From Struthio camelus (lineage: Eukaryota; Chordata; Aves; Struthioniformes; Struthionidae), in NCBI RefSeq assembly GCF_040807025.1, contig NC_090944.1, forward strand, positions 114,470,738 through 114,534,737: a stretch of DNA of 64,000 bases, read 5' to 3'. The notes under the pieces were generated by a model that was not told where the DNA came from, did not search any database, and worked only from the letters and a program-made list of their open reading frames with translations. Position 1 is the first letter of the stretch. Every line of letters begins with the position of its first letter. This document shows positions 24,101 to 34,200 of the stretch, piece by piece. A program made the translations under genes and the position numbers.

Positions 24101-27100
24101 GGATATTTCTTCCAAAGAGGGACGTAGATGCTCATATGTTTTTGAATATCTTTAATATGAAACTTTGTATTTTCATACTCCATTTGATCTTAGCAGATGT
24201 TCATTGCATTTGCCTCACTACTTTATTGTTTAAAGACCATGATACCCTTTTAATACCTAACTATAGATGTTTCAACACTGTGCTTTATAAATTACTAAAG
24301 CATTTTAGGTGAAGCATTATGACCAGATTGCTTGTGCAATATATTATTTAGTGGCTCTGTCTTATGATGTCTTGGCTGACCGCATCTATGCGGAGTAAAT
24401 TAGCTTGGACTCATTTTACTTGGTTCTCTGCAAATGCTTCTTTATATTTATAGATATTAAAATAAGATAAAATAGTAAGCTTTTAAAATTAAATGAATGT
24501 AAGGTAAATAGAATTTCTGAAGCAGCTCTAATGGTTTTTCATGTAATACTGTTTATCTCAATGGCAGCAGAAAGGGATGTTGGATGTTTTCAGGATGTTG
24601 GATAAGTCCATTTCCTCCTTAACGGTTTCAGACACCTGATGGTAATTCAGAGGGGTGTCCTTGCTTTCTTATCAGTGCAGAAACAATACCTGCAGGTATG
24701 CTGTTTACAATACTTGAAGGTATGCTGTATCTGCTTGAAACACCGAGTAGGCGGAAGGGACTCCTCCGTGTTTGAAATTCTTATTAGTCTACCCAGAGTC
24801 AAATGGTTGCTTTCTTAAACTCAAGAGAAACCTCTCAACTCAAAGCCCTTCTTAACTCTTAGATGTTAGTTTAAGCCTGTTTTCTTGTGAGCTGATTTCA
24901 GGTCTCGTTCAGGTGTATTTTCTAGATGTTACAGGTTATTCTACAAAGCGTGACTGAGCTTTGTTCCAGGTGATTTGCAAGTGATCTGGAGTAAGTTGCA
25001 CAGTGAATTTCAAGTCACTTTGACTAGCTCTAAACCTGACTGCTTTTGTTTTAATTTGGATAGTGCTTCAGTGTGCTAGTCAGGAGGCCTTATTATCAGC
25101 CATAGAGGAAACTGTATTTGGGAGAAATTTTTTGAGGTGTCATAGTAAAAACCTTTGAAAGTCTTCAGCATGAAGGGTGTATTTCAGGGTAAGGTGTTGT
25201 AGAAAGGATGGGAAAACCAGTCCTGATATTAATAATGTCATCAAAGATGTGTGCTCAGAGAAAGCTGAGGTTCTGTTTTTCTACTTTAGAGTTGGCATTT
25301 ATGTTTAAAAATATGGGACTTTGTCAGCTACATATCCCATATCAGGAAGTAAGGTACTACTGTGTGTAATGCAAATATTGAGATAAGTATGGAAACCATA
25401 AAGAAATAGCCTTTCAGTTGAGACCAGCTGCACTGAAAGAATAGTGCTGGGTGGAAAGGCTGTTTACCTGCACCATCTGTCTCAGTCTGAATCTGATAGC
25501 ATTTTACAAATCTCATTCTCTTCAGCAACCCCCAACTGCTGCTGCTGCTGCTAAAAGTGTTTCTGTGCAGGAATTTTAGCATTGCTACTGCTATGAGCTA
25601 CTTGGTGCTAGATGTCGTATGAACATTGTTGTATGCATTGGTGAGGGGAAAAAGAAGGAAGCCCTCTCTTTTAATGAAGTTGCAATGAAGTTGGAAGAAC
25701 TACTGATCTTTTTTTTTTTTTCAGCCTACCATTTTTTCTCCAGTTTAAAAGAATTTTGTATTTGAAAATGATATGAACGTTTTTTCTGCAAATTTGGTAC
25801 TGCGAGTCCTGGAGACACCAGCACCATGCACATGTGTACGTAGACTTATGCTTGTACAAATGGAGATAAGGTCCTTGATTTCAAGGTTCATGAAGTAAAG
25901 AATTGGCACAAATATCCCCATGTTATTCACTTAGGCTTATGGGTCGCTACCATTTATTGTCTAAATTACTTTGCTGATGGATTGAGCTGAAAATGTTTTC
26001 TTAGTGAAGGCAGATATTGTAGTTCAGATTTATTGAAATATTAAAGCTTTAAAAAAAAAAAAAGCATATGCCCTGTGTGGTATATTACATTAGCTAGCTA
26101 CTCTGTATCACTTGAAAGCACTTCATAATCTACAGTTTCTAAATTTTCCCATGATGTGTAGGCAAGATGAAATGCAGTAATATTGATGTGATATCCTGAA
26201 CTTATTATGATCTGTGTATTGCATCAGAAGTAAGGTCACCTATTCAAAGTAAGGGAATGTAAACAACACATGTTTATTTGTAGTATTCACAATGTATTTT
26301 TTTAAAGAAAACATTTATTTTAATCCCAAATGAGGTAATTTTGGAACCTAGAGAAAGCAGTAGGAAAAGAGACATTGGGTAATGGGAGAAAAGTAGAGCT
26401 AACATTTAGTTTTTATATGAAAGAACATTCAGATACTTCCCTTGGCTGAATTTCCCATTTTCTGTTCTATGTTGGTTTAGATGGCTTGTCACACAGGCTC
26501 CGCTCGTGTGCACGAGAACCCAGCCAGAGCCCCTCAGCACAGAGAGAGCTCTGTGTTACTTGACTGTTCTCATTTTATCCCATTTGTATTGTTTCGGCGA
26601 TGACAAAAGTAATGGAAAAGTTCATTGCTCTTCACGTAAGAGACCTGCAGTGACATGTTTTTTGACTTGTCGTAAATTGAAAGTGCTCTTATGGTTAAAA
26701 ATATGAGCTTGGTTTGTGGAGAGGTAAACTCTAGTTTACTTCTTGACTCTTACTCTGTGTTCATTTTCTTCATCACTGAAGTGAGTGAGGTGACATCGGC
26801 TTCCTGTAATGAACAGTTTGTGTTTCTGTGAAAGAAGGCAGTGTAGGTTTGATTCTTCAAAGAACTGGATCAGCATCTGTGACTGCCAACACAAAAGGAA
26901 ATAACACCAAAGCTCAGAAATGAATTTTTCATAATACTTTTTTTTTTGTGCTCAAAATGACAAATCCCTTCACCTTCTAGAATTTGCTTATATTAGGCTG
27001 TAAATAAAAAGGCCCACGCTCACTGAATGTTAGTTTAGATGTTCGTTCAGTGTCTTGGTGGGTGGGGGAATAGATTATCTAATGTTATGGTATTATTCTA

Positions 27101-30100
27101 AAAATTAAGACTTGTCAACATAGGGAAATTGACTGGTAGCGTATGAATTAAGAATGGAGTAGTCAATACTAATTAACTCTTGGCTTAACTGCACTTATTC
27201 TGGAATAAGTGTGAAATTAATTTAATAAATAGAAATCTTCATTTGTTTGAGAGAAAGCACTCTTAATCTGGAATATCAACAGGATTAAAGTCGCACAGGA
27301 AAGAACAGGTAGAATACATCTCCTTTCTAGAAGCCTCAAATATTTTTATTTAGATTTTACTTTCCACTCATATTTTCTCATTTTTCAGTGTATATAATTG
27401 GAACATATAGCACTAGGAAATCGCATTCAGTAGTTCTAGACTGAAAGGGGCATTTCCATTCAACAGGTTTCACTGAGATGCCCTTTAGTCAGCTATGTTA
27501 TGTGGAAAGGCCTGAGGTTTTGGGTTTTTTTTTTTTTTTAGAGGATAATTATTCACAAGGTCCCTCTTTCTAAAAGGAAGTAAGATTAATTTTACTTAGA
27601 AGAGCAGATTTTGTTTTTACACAAATTGTCTGGACTTGACATAATTTCAGCTTGGTCTAGATGCCTGTCTGGGGTCTTAAAACATTTTTAAAATGCATGC
27701 AATTATAGTGATACAGTTCCTTGTGTGGCTGCCATTATATCTTTGTAAAAGTTTCTTGATAATGATAGAAATATTAATCTGTAAGGAGTGGAATAAATTC
27801 TACTAATGTGTGGTACCCTTATAGTGATGTATTGGACATTCAAATGCCATTAACTGTAATAAACTTTTCAAAGTGAGTAATGCCCTAACTATAAAGAAAC
27901 GATGTCTGAGCCATCCTTCTGCGCTCTTGCAACCTCAACCTAGTCCTTGAAGGTGCTGAGTATCTTCCTGCTTGCGTTACAGCTCCCCTCAGCATTCCCC
28001 CATGCTCAGTGTGTGTGTGCATCTCAGTTGGAGGTCCGGGGCTGCCACCTTTGTTTTTCTGACACCAGAGTTTGACTCATCTATAGTTCTCCTTGGCCAT
28101 ACTCATGCTAAGCACCATAAAGTGATGAGCAAGAGTTTTCTAACCTGCCACAGTGCATTTCACAGCAACGGCTATGTGACTGTATGCTAATTGCTGTCCT
28201 CTGTTGGGAATCTGGTGTGGCTTTTGCCACCAAAGCTATTTTAGTGCAACTGCTGCATTTTTGACAGTCAAAATGAAAATTTCCTCTTCATTGCAGTCTG
28301 TTTTACTCCCAGTTTTAGGGCAGAGGACTCGTGGTATGTTTGCATTTAATTTTGTAGCGTAAAACGTGACTCAGTGAAAGCCAAGTTTGCTGCGTGAATC
28401 CTGCTGTTGAACATGTGAACATGTACGGCCAGGGGCTTTCAGCTACCGGTCCCACCACTCCTCTGTGCTGTCTCTTGCACACGGACAGCAGGAAGACAGT
28501 GTTGGCTGTTTGCTGGATGGTAGGGGGAACAACTTTTCACTCCTAAGTAGCTGAGGTGAATCTGGGCTGATTTGTAGCAACATACAGTGGAATACACTAG
28601 TGGGTAGGCTATGTGAAGTACATTCGGCATCTCTATCTAGTTCCCAACAGACATGAGAGTACCGTGAAAAGCCTTCTATGGTGATCCCAGCAGAGAGCAA
28701 GGGTTAGCTGTGAGGTGGCTTCTGCCCTCCAGGACAGAATTAAGGCATGCTTATGTATTGACTTACTGTAGACTCCCTTGTGCCGATTATACGGATGCCT
28801 CAGGCCAGTAAGATCAGTCCAGCTCTTCTCACCAGCGTAATGTCCTTAAATATGTTTTGCTTAACCATCTGTCACTGCCTAGTTTAAGTCCAGTCTAGCT
28901 GAATCCCAACTCTAATGCCTGTAAGTCTTGAAGAGCCCATGCGTGCAAGGAAAAATCAAATTATGCACGAAATGTATGGTGTTGCTGTGTTTGAACAATG
29001 CAGTCTGTAGGTGGCTAAAGGGCTAGCTAACTTGCAGCATAATGAAAGCTCTGTGGTATTTAGTATATGTTCAGTCAGCATTAAACTGTAACCTTGTAAA
29101 TATATGTTAATTTTGAAGGTGTGACTGACCTTTTCAATATTAATCGAGATGTCTCATGTTTAGAGGTTGGAGCTATCCTGGAAGAGACAGAAGCCTGTGA
29201 CTGGTGGAGCCTGGGTGCCATTCTTTTTGAACTCCTCACTGGGAAGGTAGGGCTGAGGGCAAGTTCCTTAGTAAAACTGAAATGGCCAGTAGTTTCTCAG
29301 AAGCGGTGTGCCTAGTTGTGCTTTCCTTGCTTGTCTTTTTCAGATGTGCTTTGCAGACCTGAGTGTCTTAGATTTGCTTGGTTCACATGGGAGCAGAGCA
29401 ATCAAACATGCTGAAGCTTTAGCAGAACAACTTGATAAAGCCTTATGAAACTCAGGGCTGCAAAATAACCAAAAGGCCATGTTGACCTCTTAATCGCGGT
29501 GAAATCCAGGTCTTCTAACGTTCTTTATGTTTTTAAACTTTTTACCCTAATAGAAGTTCTGTTCCCTGGGACAACGTAGAAGCCATATGTTGCAGTGACA
29601 CGTTAATTCAAGCTTGAGCGGACTCTGTTGGTGGATTGTCTGTATTAGAGGTGTCAGGCTGAAGTGATGATAAATAATTATCTCATATGGAAACAGGTAG
29701 ATGGAAGGAGATGTCACTGCTTGTGAGGAATGCTGTTTTCTGTATCGTAAGACTAGGAGTGCTTGGCCCAGTCATTTTGGTAATTAGCTGGTAGTTCTCC
29801 TTGAAGAAAGGGAAGTTCACATAATTCAAGTCTTTTCAAGTTTGAGCAATAGAACAAGAGGATTAGAACAAGACATAAATGTTCTAAAAACATACTCCGA
29901 GGGAAACTTCAGTACCTGTAGACATTTCTTCCAGAATCAATAGCTCATACTAAGAAATACTGAAATTATCGCTATGTATGTTAATTTGCATGTATGCTAT
30001 GGTAATACAATCCAGTAATTCATTTTATGAATTAAGAAAAGTATCTGACTGCTTTGATTTTTGTTTCAGACTCTGGTTGAGTGCCATCCATCAGGAATAA

Positions 30101-33100
30101 ACACACACACTACTTTGAGTATACCAGACCATGTATCGAAGGAAGCCAGATCACTGATTCAGCAGGTAATTTGGTGGAAAATTTGTTTTCTATAGGTAAG
30201 CATGCAATCTGGACAAATACTTATCTACCTGAGCTGTTCTGGCAAAGTGAATGTAATGACAGAAAACTACTGATAGGGGTGTGAATGGGTGTCTTATCAA
30301 CGGTGAAGAATTTTGCCCAACTGGATCGTTGCATCTGGAAACACTGACTTGTGCTGCCAGGTGTCTCTGTAGAAAACAAGTGTCTTTTACATTTTCTTCA
30401 AAAGAGTGCAAGTTTGGTGAATGGTGAGCGCTTTGGAAACACCTGCTGGTGCTCTACAGCCATTTTAGGAACTCTACCCTAAATGATCATGGGAATATTT
30501 GTGATGATTTGAATTAAACTCAAAAATATTGAAGCCAATTCAGCAAGATAGCAATAGGCACTCTGAAACCTGTAATGCACTACTAAGAAGTGATGAGGTT
30601 GCTGTGGTTGCAAATCTGTTGCTGTCCTCAAGGAAGCTTTCTGAATGCCATTTTTAAAGAAAAGTGCTTTAAGTTGTGAATTATTTGACTTTTGTGATGG
30701 GAAGATAACTTGTAGATTGGAAGAAAGGGGGTGAGGTGGGGGGAGCTTTAAAATATAGGCAAGCTTCCAGAGTGATATGCTTTATATTTTCAGTGTTAAG
30801 GGGAAGAGCATTGACTGCTATTTTTAGTTTACTCTCCACTTGAGGTAGTCATGACTGAGAGAATAAACTTGTACATACGGAGCGTCTTGAATTTCAAGTA
30901 ATGCAGTCTTCCTTCCTATAGTTAATTTTGAACTAGCTGAGGAAGTGGAGCCTGGATCTGACCTATTCCACTTAAGCAGAATAAGTGATATATGTGAACT
31001 GTGTTGTTTGAATGAAGAGTTATCTGGTGAGTGGATACATAAATAATGACATCACTTAGATCGAGATTTTAACAGAGCAGAGTGAAAAAATAATTATTTA
31101 AGAAAACCAAGCAAAGGGATTTTGAAAATTCAGCAAGTCAAAAGATCCAGTGACAGATTGATTTCTGTGCCGTTACTGTGAAACAGAGGATGGAAATGGA
31201 ACAAGACATTTGGACCATCTATTTTCATAAGATGACTGAAATTCACTGAAAGAGAATGCGTGCATCGGTGTGTTTGTGGCAAGGGCAGGGAGGGAAGTCC
31301 CATTTTTGTATAATCTGCATTTATATTGTTAGATGGTAGCAAATTGTTGCCTTTGCCCACAGGTGCTGCATGACTTAAATGGATAAGGTAGAGCCAAGCC
31401 CCATTTGATGAAGAGAATTCCTGCCATCTACTTCTAAAACTGAAGACAAATGAAGTCTTCTAGTCCACCTCTCCCTGACAGTGCAGGATTGTCCTCCATT
31501 GCAGATTAGTGTGTTGCTAATTTTCAAATATGCCAGAGCGGTCCTTTTGCCACTTAGGGTTTATAGGATATGTTACAAGGCTGTATCTGTTCAGAGAACG
31601 GTTACCTAAATGCCTGTTAGGTTAAGCCGTCTCATATAGGCTGGTTGACTTATCAGGTGGAGATTCAGCTAAATGAGCTAGTAAATCACATTTTTGTTGT
31701 GTGACTATCCAAGGAAGCTGCCATTCATTGTTGAGGAAGCCTTGTCAGGAAAAGGAAGAAAGCTCTCTTGGCATGGTTAGCAATTTGTCATTGCGACTTT
31801 CCTTCCCCCCCTGCCAAGGGTAAACAGGTCAAACCATCACAGAATAACTCTCAGGGATCAGCGTTCAGCTATACAGAAAACTGTGTCAAACAGCATGGCT
31901 TCCAGTGCAGGTGACTTCATTGTAAACACCTCCTTCGTTTAGCCAATTTCTATGAAAACAAGAGATTCTTTGTATTCCTCATGCACTTGGAAAAGATAAA
32001 GTTATTATTTTATGTTAGGTTGATATTTTGCATCCAAGATTTTTTTTCGGGTACCTCCAGCCTTTACTACCAACAAAGAATGCAGCATGATTTTTAAATA
32101 GATATCTATTGCAGTTTGTGGTGCATCTACTTTCTAAGACTGAAGTTCTCCTGGAAGGAAGAACTCCAGAAAACAAATGTCTCGGCTTGCTTTCCCCCTT
32201 CCGGCACCTGTTTTATTTTAGGAGAAGGCAGAAGGGCAGTGGCTGCATCTGTTTCTGCTAGCTTGAGGAAAATCTGAGAACAGTACTTTTCACTATCACC
32301 AAGTTATCTTTACTGTGTGATGCTATGATTGCAAACGCCAAAGCCATCTTGAAATGTGTAAATTCATATGTTTATGGATGTATGCTTATTTAGATGTTGA
32401 GCGCGTTAAGGTATGAATACACGTTGTTCCTTGTGACAACTGGGAGAAGAAGTTATCCTATTAGCTACTGCAGAAAAAACAAGAAAGAAATCAGGTCTTT
32501 GTAGTGGGTGTAATTGACTAGAATATAAACAGTTCTCTAAAAGTGCAAATATTTTCATGTGTCTTTATTAGTCTCTTTGGAGTGTTGCCTTTGCATTCCC
32601 TTTTATATGGATTGGTATCTTTAAGCAGTTAAAAATACTGTGATGTCCTTTTCACATGAATTCAGCATGAGATGTACAACTAAGAAGCAAGTGCGGTGCT
32701 GAATTTTATGAAATTTCCACTAAGCCAGTACACTGTCTTCTTCACTGGGATTTCGATTTTTCAGTTTGAATCCTTTTGTGGAACTCTTTCAAAACATTTT
32801 TAGGAAATAGAGAACTGGCTATCGTATTGTGGGTATTTTAGCAGCAACTCATGAAACTTTAGCAGAATCATGAAACTTATGAAACTTAAAGTTAGAGACC
32901 ATTGTCCCTGTTGTAACCTTAACTCAGTGGTGCGAGCAAAGGTTAACGTGAAGCAAACACAACGTCCAGAGTTCTGCAGATGCAGGCTGTGGCTGCTCTT
33001 CTCTTTTTAAAATGAGGTTACACTGAAAATGAAGTCCCAACGAGCAGTGCTTCAGGGTATTGCATGCTGTGATCAGTAGTCTCTGAAGACTGTAACGCTG

Positions 33101-33400
33101 AGACTCCAGGAAAGGAGAGTCTTCCATTTGCTGGATTTTAGGAATTTCAAGTATGCTTTGCACTCTTGAAAGTAACTCACAGAGCGGGAAAACGGTAGGA
33201 TGTCCCTTACCTTAGACCTTTCTGGAACTTTTAAGCAGTTGTTTTTGTTCTTACTTACTGAATCATACATTTTTTCTTTTTGTATCAAGCTTTTGCAGTT
33301 TAATCCTGCAGAGCGTCTTGGTGCTGGCGTCGCTGGTGTTGAAGACATCAAGTCTCATCCATTCTTTGCCCTTATAGAATGGGCAGATCTGCTGAGATGA
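6054..33400 (+). CDS. RPS6KC1: RPS6KC1, 3' part (seven exons, C-terminal 709 residues)
   Basis: The protein is ribosomal protein S6 kinase delta-1, a PX-MIT-kinase protein known to bind sphingosine kinase 1 and PI3P on endosomes. The coding join is 6054-6101, 7704-7836, 15490-17058, 17330-17419, 29164-29246, 30070-30165, 33290-33400. Every junction keeps frame and is flanked by AG and GT. The reading runs from the kinase beta3 lysine (FILK, residue 16 of this partial product) through a roughly 460-residue Ser/Thr/acidic insertion to the C-lobe and the usual ending near WADLLR. Length from the VLLVMDT motif to the stop agrees with the human protein as I recall it (about 711 residues). PX and MIT exons are upstream of position 1. 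Catalytic motifs are altered: CRDLNPNN replaces HRDLKPEN and TYFS replaces the DFG region, while CAPE keeps the APE motif. It is therefore probably a pseudokinase or a very weak kinase. Family identity is very secure. Confidence 0.97.
6102..7703 (+). other. RPS6KC1: RPS6KC1 intron, 1,602 nt
   Basis: GTGAGT donor and CTGTCAG acceptor. It contains a pyrimidine-rich stretch at 7125-7160 and an A-tract at 7393-7407. No gene, RNA or transposon was recognised. Confidence 0.75.
7704..7836 (+). CDS. RPS6KC1: RPS6KC1 exon b (kinase N-lobe)
   Basis: This 133-nt exon runs from [11 protein letters not shown] through [16 protein letters not shown] to [11 protein letters not shown]. It covers helix C to beta5 and the hinge of the kinase N-lobe. 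The acceptor is CTCTGTCAG. The donor at 7837 is GTTTGT, a weak site because of T at +3. It ends in phase 1 (one base of the Gly codon) and joins the large exon at 15490. The block is nearly unchanged from the human protein as I recall it, which contrasts with the variable insertion that follows. Confidence 0.96.
9550..9650 (-). mobile_element. MIR-like CORE-SINE fragment
   Basis: Read on the + strand, the order GAGCTGAAGTACAAAGTGAT, a GAGTCA box, then GGCAGATGTAGGACCTGATC and CTTAGACCCTAACC parallels the reverse complement of MIR (GAAACTGAGGCACAGAGAGG ... GGCAGAGC.GGGATT.GAACC). Divergence is high, as expected for a copy older than the amniote radiation. It lacks the first half of the element. 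Confidence 0.5.
10040..11437 (-). pseudogene. Unidentified - strand coding-like relic
   Basis: One reading frame on the - strand (codons starting at positions 3n+1) is unusually open: 68 codons (11437-11234), about 67 (11119-10919), 84 (10912-10661), 84 (10657-10406) and 72 (10255-10040), separated by few stops. Two neighbouring blocks are divided by a single TAG (10660-10658). Pieces such as [19 protein letters not shown] and [19 protein letters not shown] look protein-like, and composition is not low-complexity. I recognise no family. A retroelement or old viral insertion is possible, but so is chance. An exact 18-nt tandem duplication lies inside. Confidence 0.3.
10333..10368. repeat. Exact 18-nt tandem duplication
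   Basis: Unit GGCTGTTAGAAATTGTCA occurs twice head to tail (10333-10350, 10351-10368) without mismatch. It lies in the - strand relic, and 18 nt is six codons, so it is frame-neutral. Perfect identity suggests it is recent or polymorphic. Confidence 0.95.
12728..12771. other. Two adjacent small inverted repeats
   Basis: TTCCTGGG (12728-12735) and CCCAGGAA (12742-12749) form a perfect 8-bp stem with a 6-nt loop. Directly after it, AGTCG (12751-12755) and CGACT (12767-12771) form a second 5-bp stem, extendable with a bulge. This is intronic, and the function is unknown. Confidence 0.5.
15231..15256. repeat. Poly(A) tract in intron
   Basis: An uninterrupted run of about 25 A lies about 235 nt before the large exon. 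No target-site duplication or SINE body was recognised next to it, so it is listed as a simple repeat. Confidence 0.85.
15490..17058 (+). CDS. RPS6KC1: RPS6KC1 large exon (kinase insertion plus catalytic loop)
   Basis: This 1,569-nt exon spans residues 61-584 of the partial product. It opens with [18 protein letters not shown] (helix D region), then carries a long acidic, Ser/Thr-rich segment of low predicted order. It closes with [12 protein letters not shown] (from residue 541) and the catalytic loop CRDLNPNN (residues 570-577, 17016-17039). Within the insertion, several islands look strongly conserved: [12 protein letters not shown] (about 15681), a [15 protein letters not shown] block (about 15762-15842), [13 protein letters not shown] (about 16053) and a [15 protein letters not shown] block (about 16230-16298). 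The acceptor is CTCTTGCAG. The donor at 17059 is GTCAGG, weak at +3. The in-frame Met codon at 15663 is internal and not a start. Confidence 0.96.
17059..17329 (+). other. RPS6KC1: RPS6KC1 short intron, 271 nt
   Basis: This is the shortest intron in the window. Donor GTCAGG is weak and acceptor TGTTTTTAG good. If retained, translation would continue for 17 codons ([17 protein letters not shown]) and stop at TAA 17109-17111. That would cut the protein just after the catalytic loop. Confidence 0.85.
17330..17419 (+). CDS. RPS6KC1: RPS6KC1 exon d (degenerate DFG segment)
   Basis: This 90-nt exon encodes [20 protein letters not shown] and then AIERMYCAP. The pattern HIQLTYFS aligns with HIKLTDFG of AGC-type kinases, so the magnesium-binding Asp is Tyr and the Gly is Ser. 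The end (CAP, with E completed in the next exon) is the APE motif. The acceptor is TGTTTTTAG. The donor at 17420 is GTTAGA, again weak at +3. It is preceded by an intron of only 271 nt and followed by one of 11,744 nt. Confidence 0.96.
20910..20944. repeat. TA/TATG microsatellite
   Basis: Alternating AT with ATGT interruptions (CATATATATATGTATGTATA and onward) forms a self-complementary tract inside the 11.7-kb intron. It is likely length-variable. Confidence 0.85.
23175..23265 (+). mobile_element. MIR-like SINE fragment
   Basis: The order GGTTATAGTGTAAGGCAGGA, then TCCTAGATTTTATCTCTGAC, CTAGCTTTCTGTGTGATTTT and ACTGTCTCAGG parallels the MIR head: GGTTAAGAGC, the GGGTTCGAATCC box and GCTGTGTGACCTTGGGCAAG followed by CCTCAGT. 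It carries the tRNA-derived 5' part, unlike the fragment near 9.6 kb. Confidence 0.5.
24683..24728. repeat. 22-nt direct duplication (24-nt period)
   Basis: ACAATACCTGCAGGTATGCT (24683 on) and ACAATACTTGAAGGTATGCT (24707 on), each followed by GT, are two copies with two mismatches and a TT spacer. The first copy contains the palindrome ATACCTGCAGGTAT. Confidence 0.9.
25536..25552. repeat. Short CTG trinucleotide run
   Basis: Just under six CTG units (17 nt) in the long RPS6KC1 intron. It is far below the length of known unstable repeats. Confidence 0.9.
29164..29246 (+). CDS. RPS6KC1: RPS6KC1 exon e (APE to helix F)
   Basis: This 83-nt exon encodes [18 protein letters not shown] and then [10 protein letters not shown]. 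The DWWSLG block is the helix F signature (DxWSLG) that stabilises the C-lobe and is intact. Phase fixes the acceptor at the TAG of 29161-29163: one G from the previous exon plus AG gives the Glu of APE. The alternative AG two bases downstream would break the frame. The polypyrimidine tract is poor. The donor GTAGGG at 29247 is acceptable. Confidence 0.95.
29247..30069 (+). other. RPS6KC1: RPS6KC1 intron, 823 nt
   Basis: GTAGGG donor, TTTGTTTCAG acceptor. Nothing else was recognised inside. Confidence 0.8.
30070..30165 (+). CDS. RPS6KC1: RPS6KC1 exon f (helix G region)
   Basis: This 96-nt exon is phase 0 at both ends and encodes [18 protein letters not shown] then [14 protein letters not shown]. 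The acceptor is TTTGTTTCAG and the donor GTAATT (30166). It covers the helix G and H area of the C-lobe. Skipping it would remove 32 residues in frame. Confidence 0.95.
30166..33289 (+). other. RPS6KC1: RPS6KC1 last intron, 3,124 nt
   Basis: GTAATT donor, AAG acceptor with tandem CAG nine bases on. It holds a CR1-like scrap at about 31455-31510 and a short triplicated ATGAAACTT motif near 32850-32887. Nothing else was recognised. Confidence 0.75.
31455..31510 (-). mobile_element. Possible CR1-like LINE 3' fragment
   Basis: CTTCTAGTCCACCTCTCCCT followed by GACAGTGCAGGATTGTCCTC resembles the reverse complement of older CR1 3' regions (TCTAGTCCAACC... TGCCAGTGCAGGATTGTTCC). Only some 55 nt match and the characteristic octamer tail is absent. 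Confidence 0.35.
33290..33400 (+). CDS. RPS6KC1: RPS6KC1 terminal coding exon
   Basis: This 111-nt coding part encodes [18 protein letters not shown] then [18 protein letters not shown] and stops at TGA 33398-33400. The [19 protein letters not shown] pattern is the helix I end of AGC-type kinases. No hydrophobic-motif tail follows, as is usual for this gene. The acceptor used is AAG (33287-33289), behind the tract CATTTTTTCTTTTTGTATC. A CAG nine bases further (33296-33298) is a second in-frame acceptor. Keeping LLQ as in the human protein favours the upstream site. Confidence 0.95.
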   Translation, partial: LLQFNPAERLGAGVAGVEDIKSHPFFALIEWADLLR

Positions 33401-34200
33401 GATGCGTGCCCTCTGAACAAACTCAGGTCAAGTGGACAAGCTTCTCTGGCACAGAAGCACCCTGACTTGCTTCCCGAAGATGTCCCGAATCACTTGGACA
33501 TGATGACTAAAGGACGCTGGAGTAATCATGCCAAAAGTGAACACTCTTAACAGGAATCACTGATTATACAGGGTGCTAGTTTATTTTTACTGCAACTGGC
33601 TGCTGTTTGTGTGTGTAAACCTTTTCACCAAAGGGTGGTTTGTGATGAAACTGCTGGGTAGCATGTTTAGCACTGCCAGCTTGTCGGCTAAGTAGAAACA
33701 GGAACACGCTCCTGGTGCTTTGTCTGATGATGGAAGTGTCTACAGAATGTGCCAGTTGAAAGTGTCTTTTATAGTGTCAATAGACCATTTCCCTCTGCTA
33801 AGTGCAGCTGTGGGGGGGTGGGAGGAAGGAACAAATAATTTATTAATAGTATATGCTGAATAAAAATACTAAAATGCTTTATGTGAAACTTGACACATAA
33901 AAAATAGTGCATCCATTAAAAATTAAGAAAGCTGTTGCTTAATACTGTGGAATGCTTCTTTAAAATGGCATATCATTTCAAACTGTGGAAAGAGCATATA
34001 AAAAGCAAACAGTCCTGTCAACTGTTGTACTTTGTTGGCTGGCAATGTCTCCTTAGAACTCTTGACTCCGTTATATTTGATGAGTTACATGTCAGAGTCG
34101 CTACGAAAAGGGAAATATTTTCCTTAGCCGGATATATACTGTTTTAGCAATCTAATGAGGACCAAGAGAACACAATGCTAAATAAATGTATGGATTACAA
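33401..34200 (+). other. RPS6KC1: RPS6KC1 3' UTR and polyadenylation candidates
   Basis: This is transcribed but non-coding sequence after the TGA. AATAAA hexamers occur at 33859-33864 and 34181-34186. Further ones at 34369-34374, 34914-34919 and 35874-35879 could serve longer transcripts. The first lies about 460 nt after the stop, next to an AU-rich stretch (ATTTATTAATAG). I cannot tell from sequence alone which is used, so the end given here is approximate. Confidence 0.5.

Larger units (their letters stand above)
17420..29163 (+). other. RPS6KC1: RPS6KC1 intron, 11,744 nt
   Basis: Both splice sites are weak (GTTAGA donor; poor pyrimidine tract before TAG). It contains a pyrimidine-rich tract with TCTCC units and an acceptor-like CTCAG (19045-19082), an AT dinucleotide microsatellite (about 20910-20944), a MIR-like SINE (about 23175-23265), a 24-nt-period tandem duplication (24683-24728) and a CTG run (25536-25552). 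No additional exon of this gene is expected here from the human protein. Confidence 0.75.
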
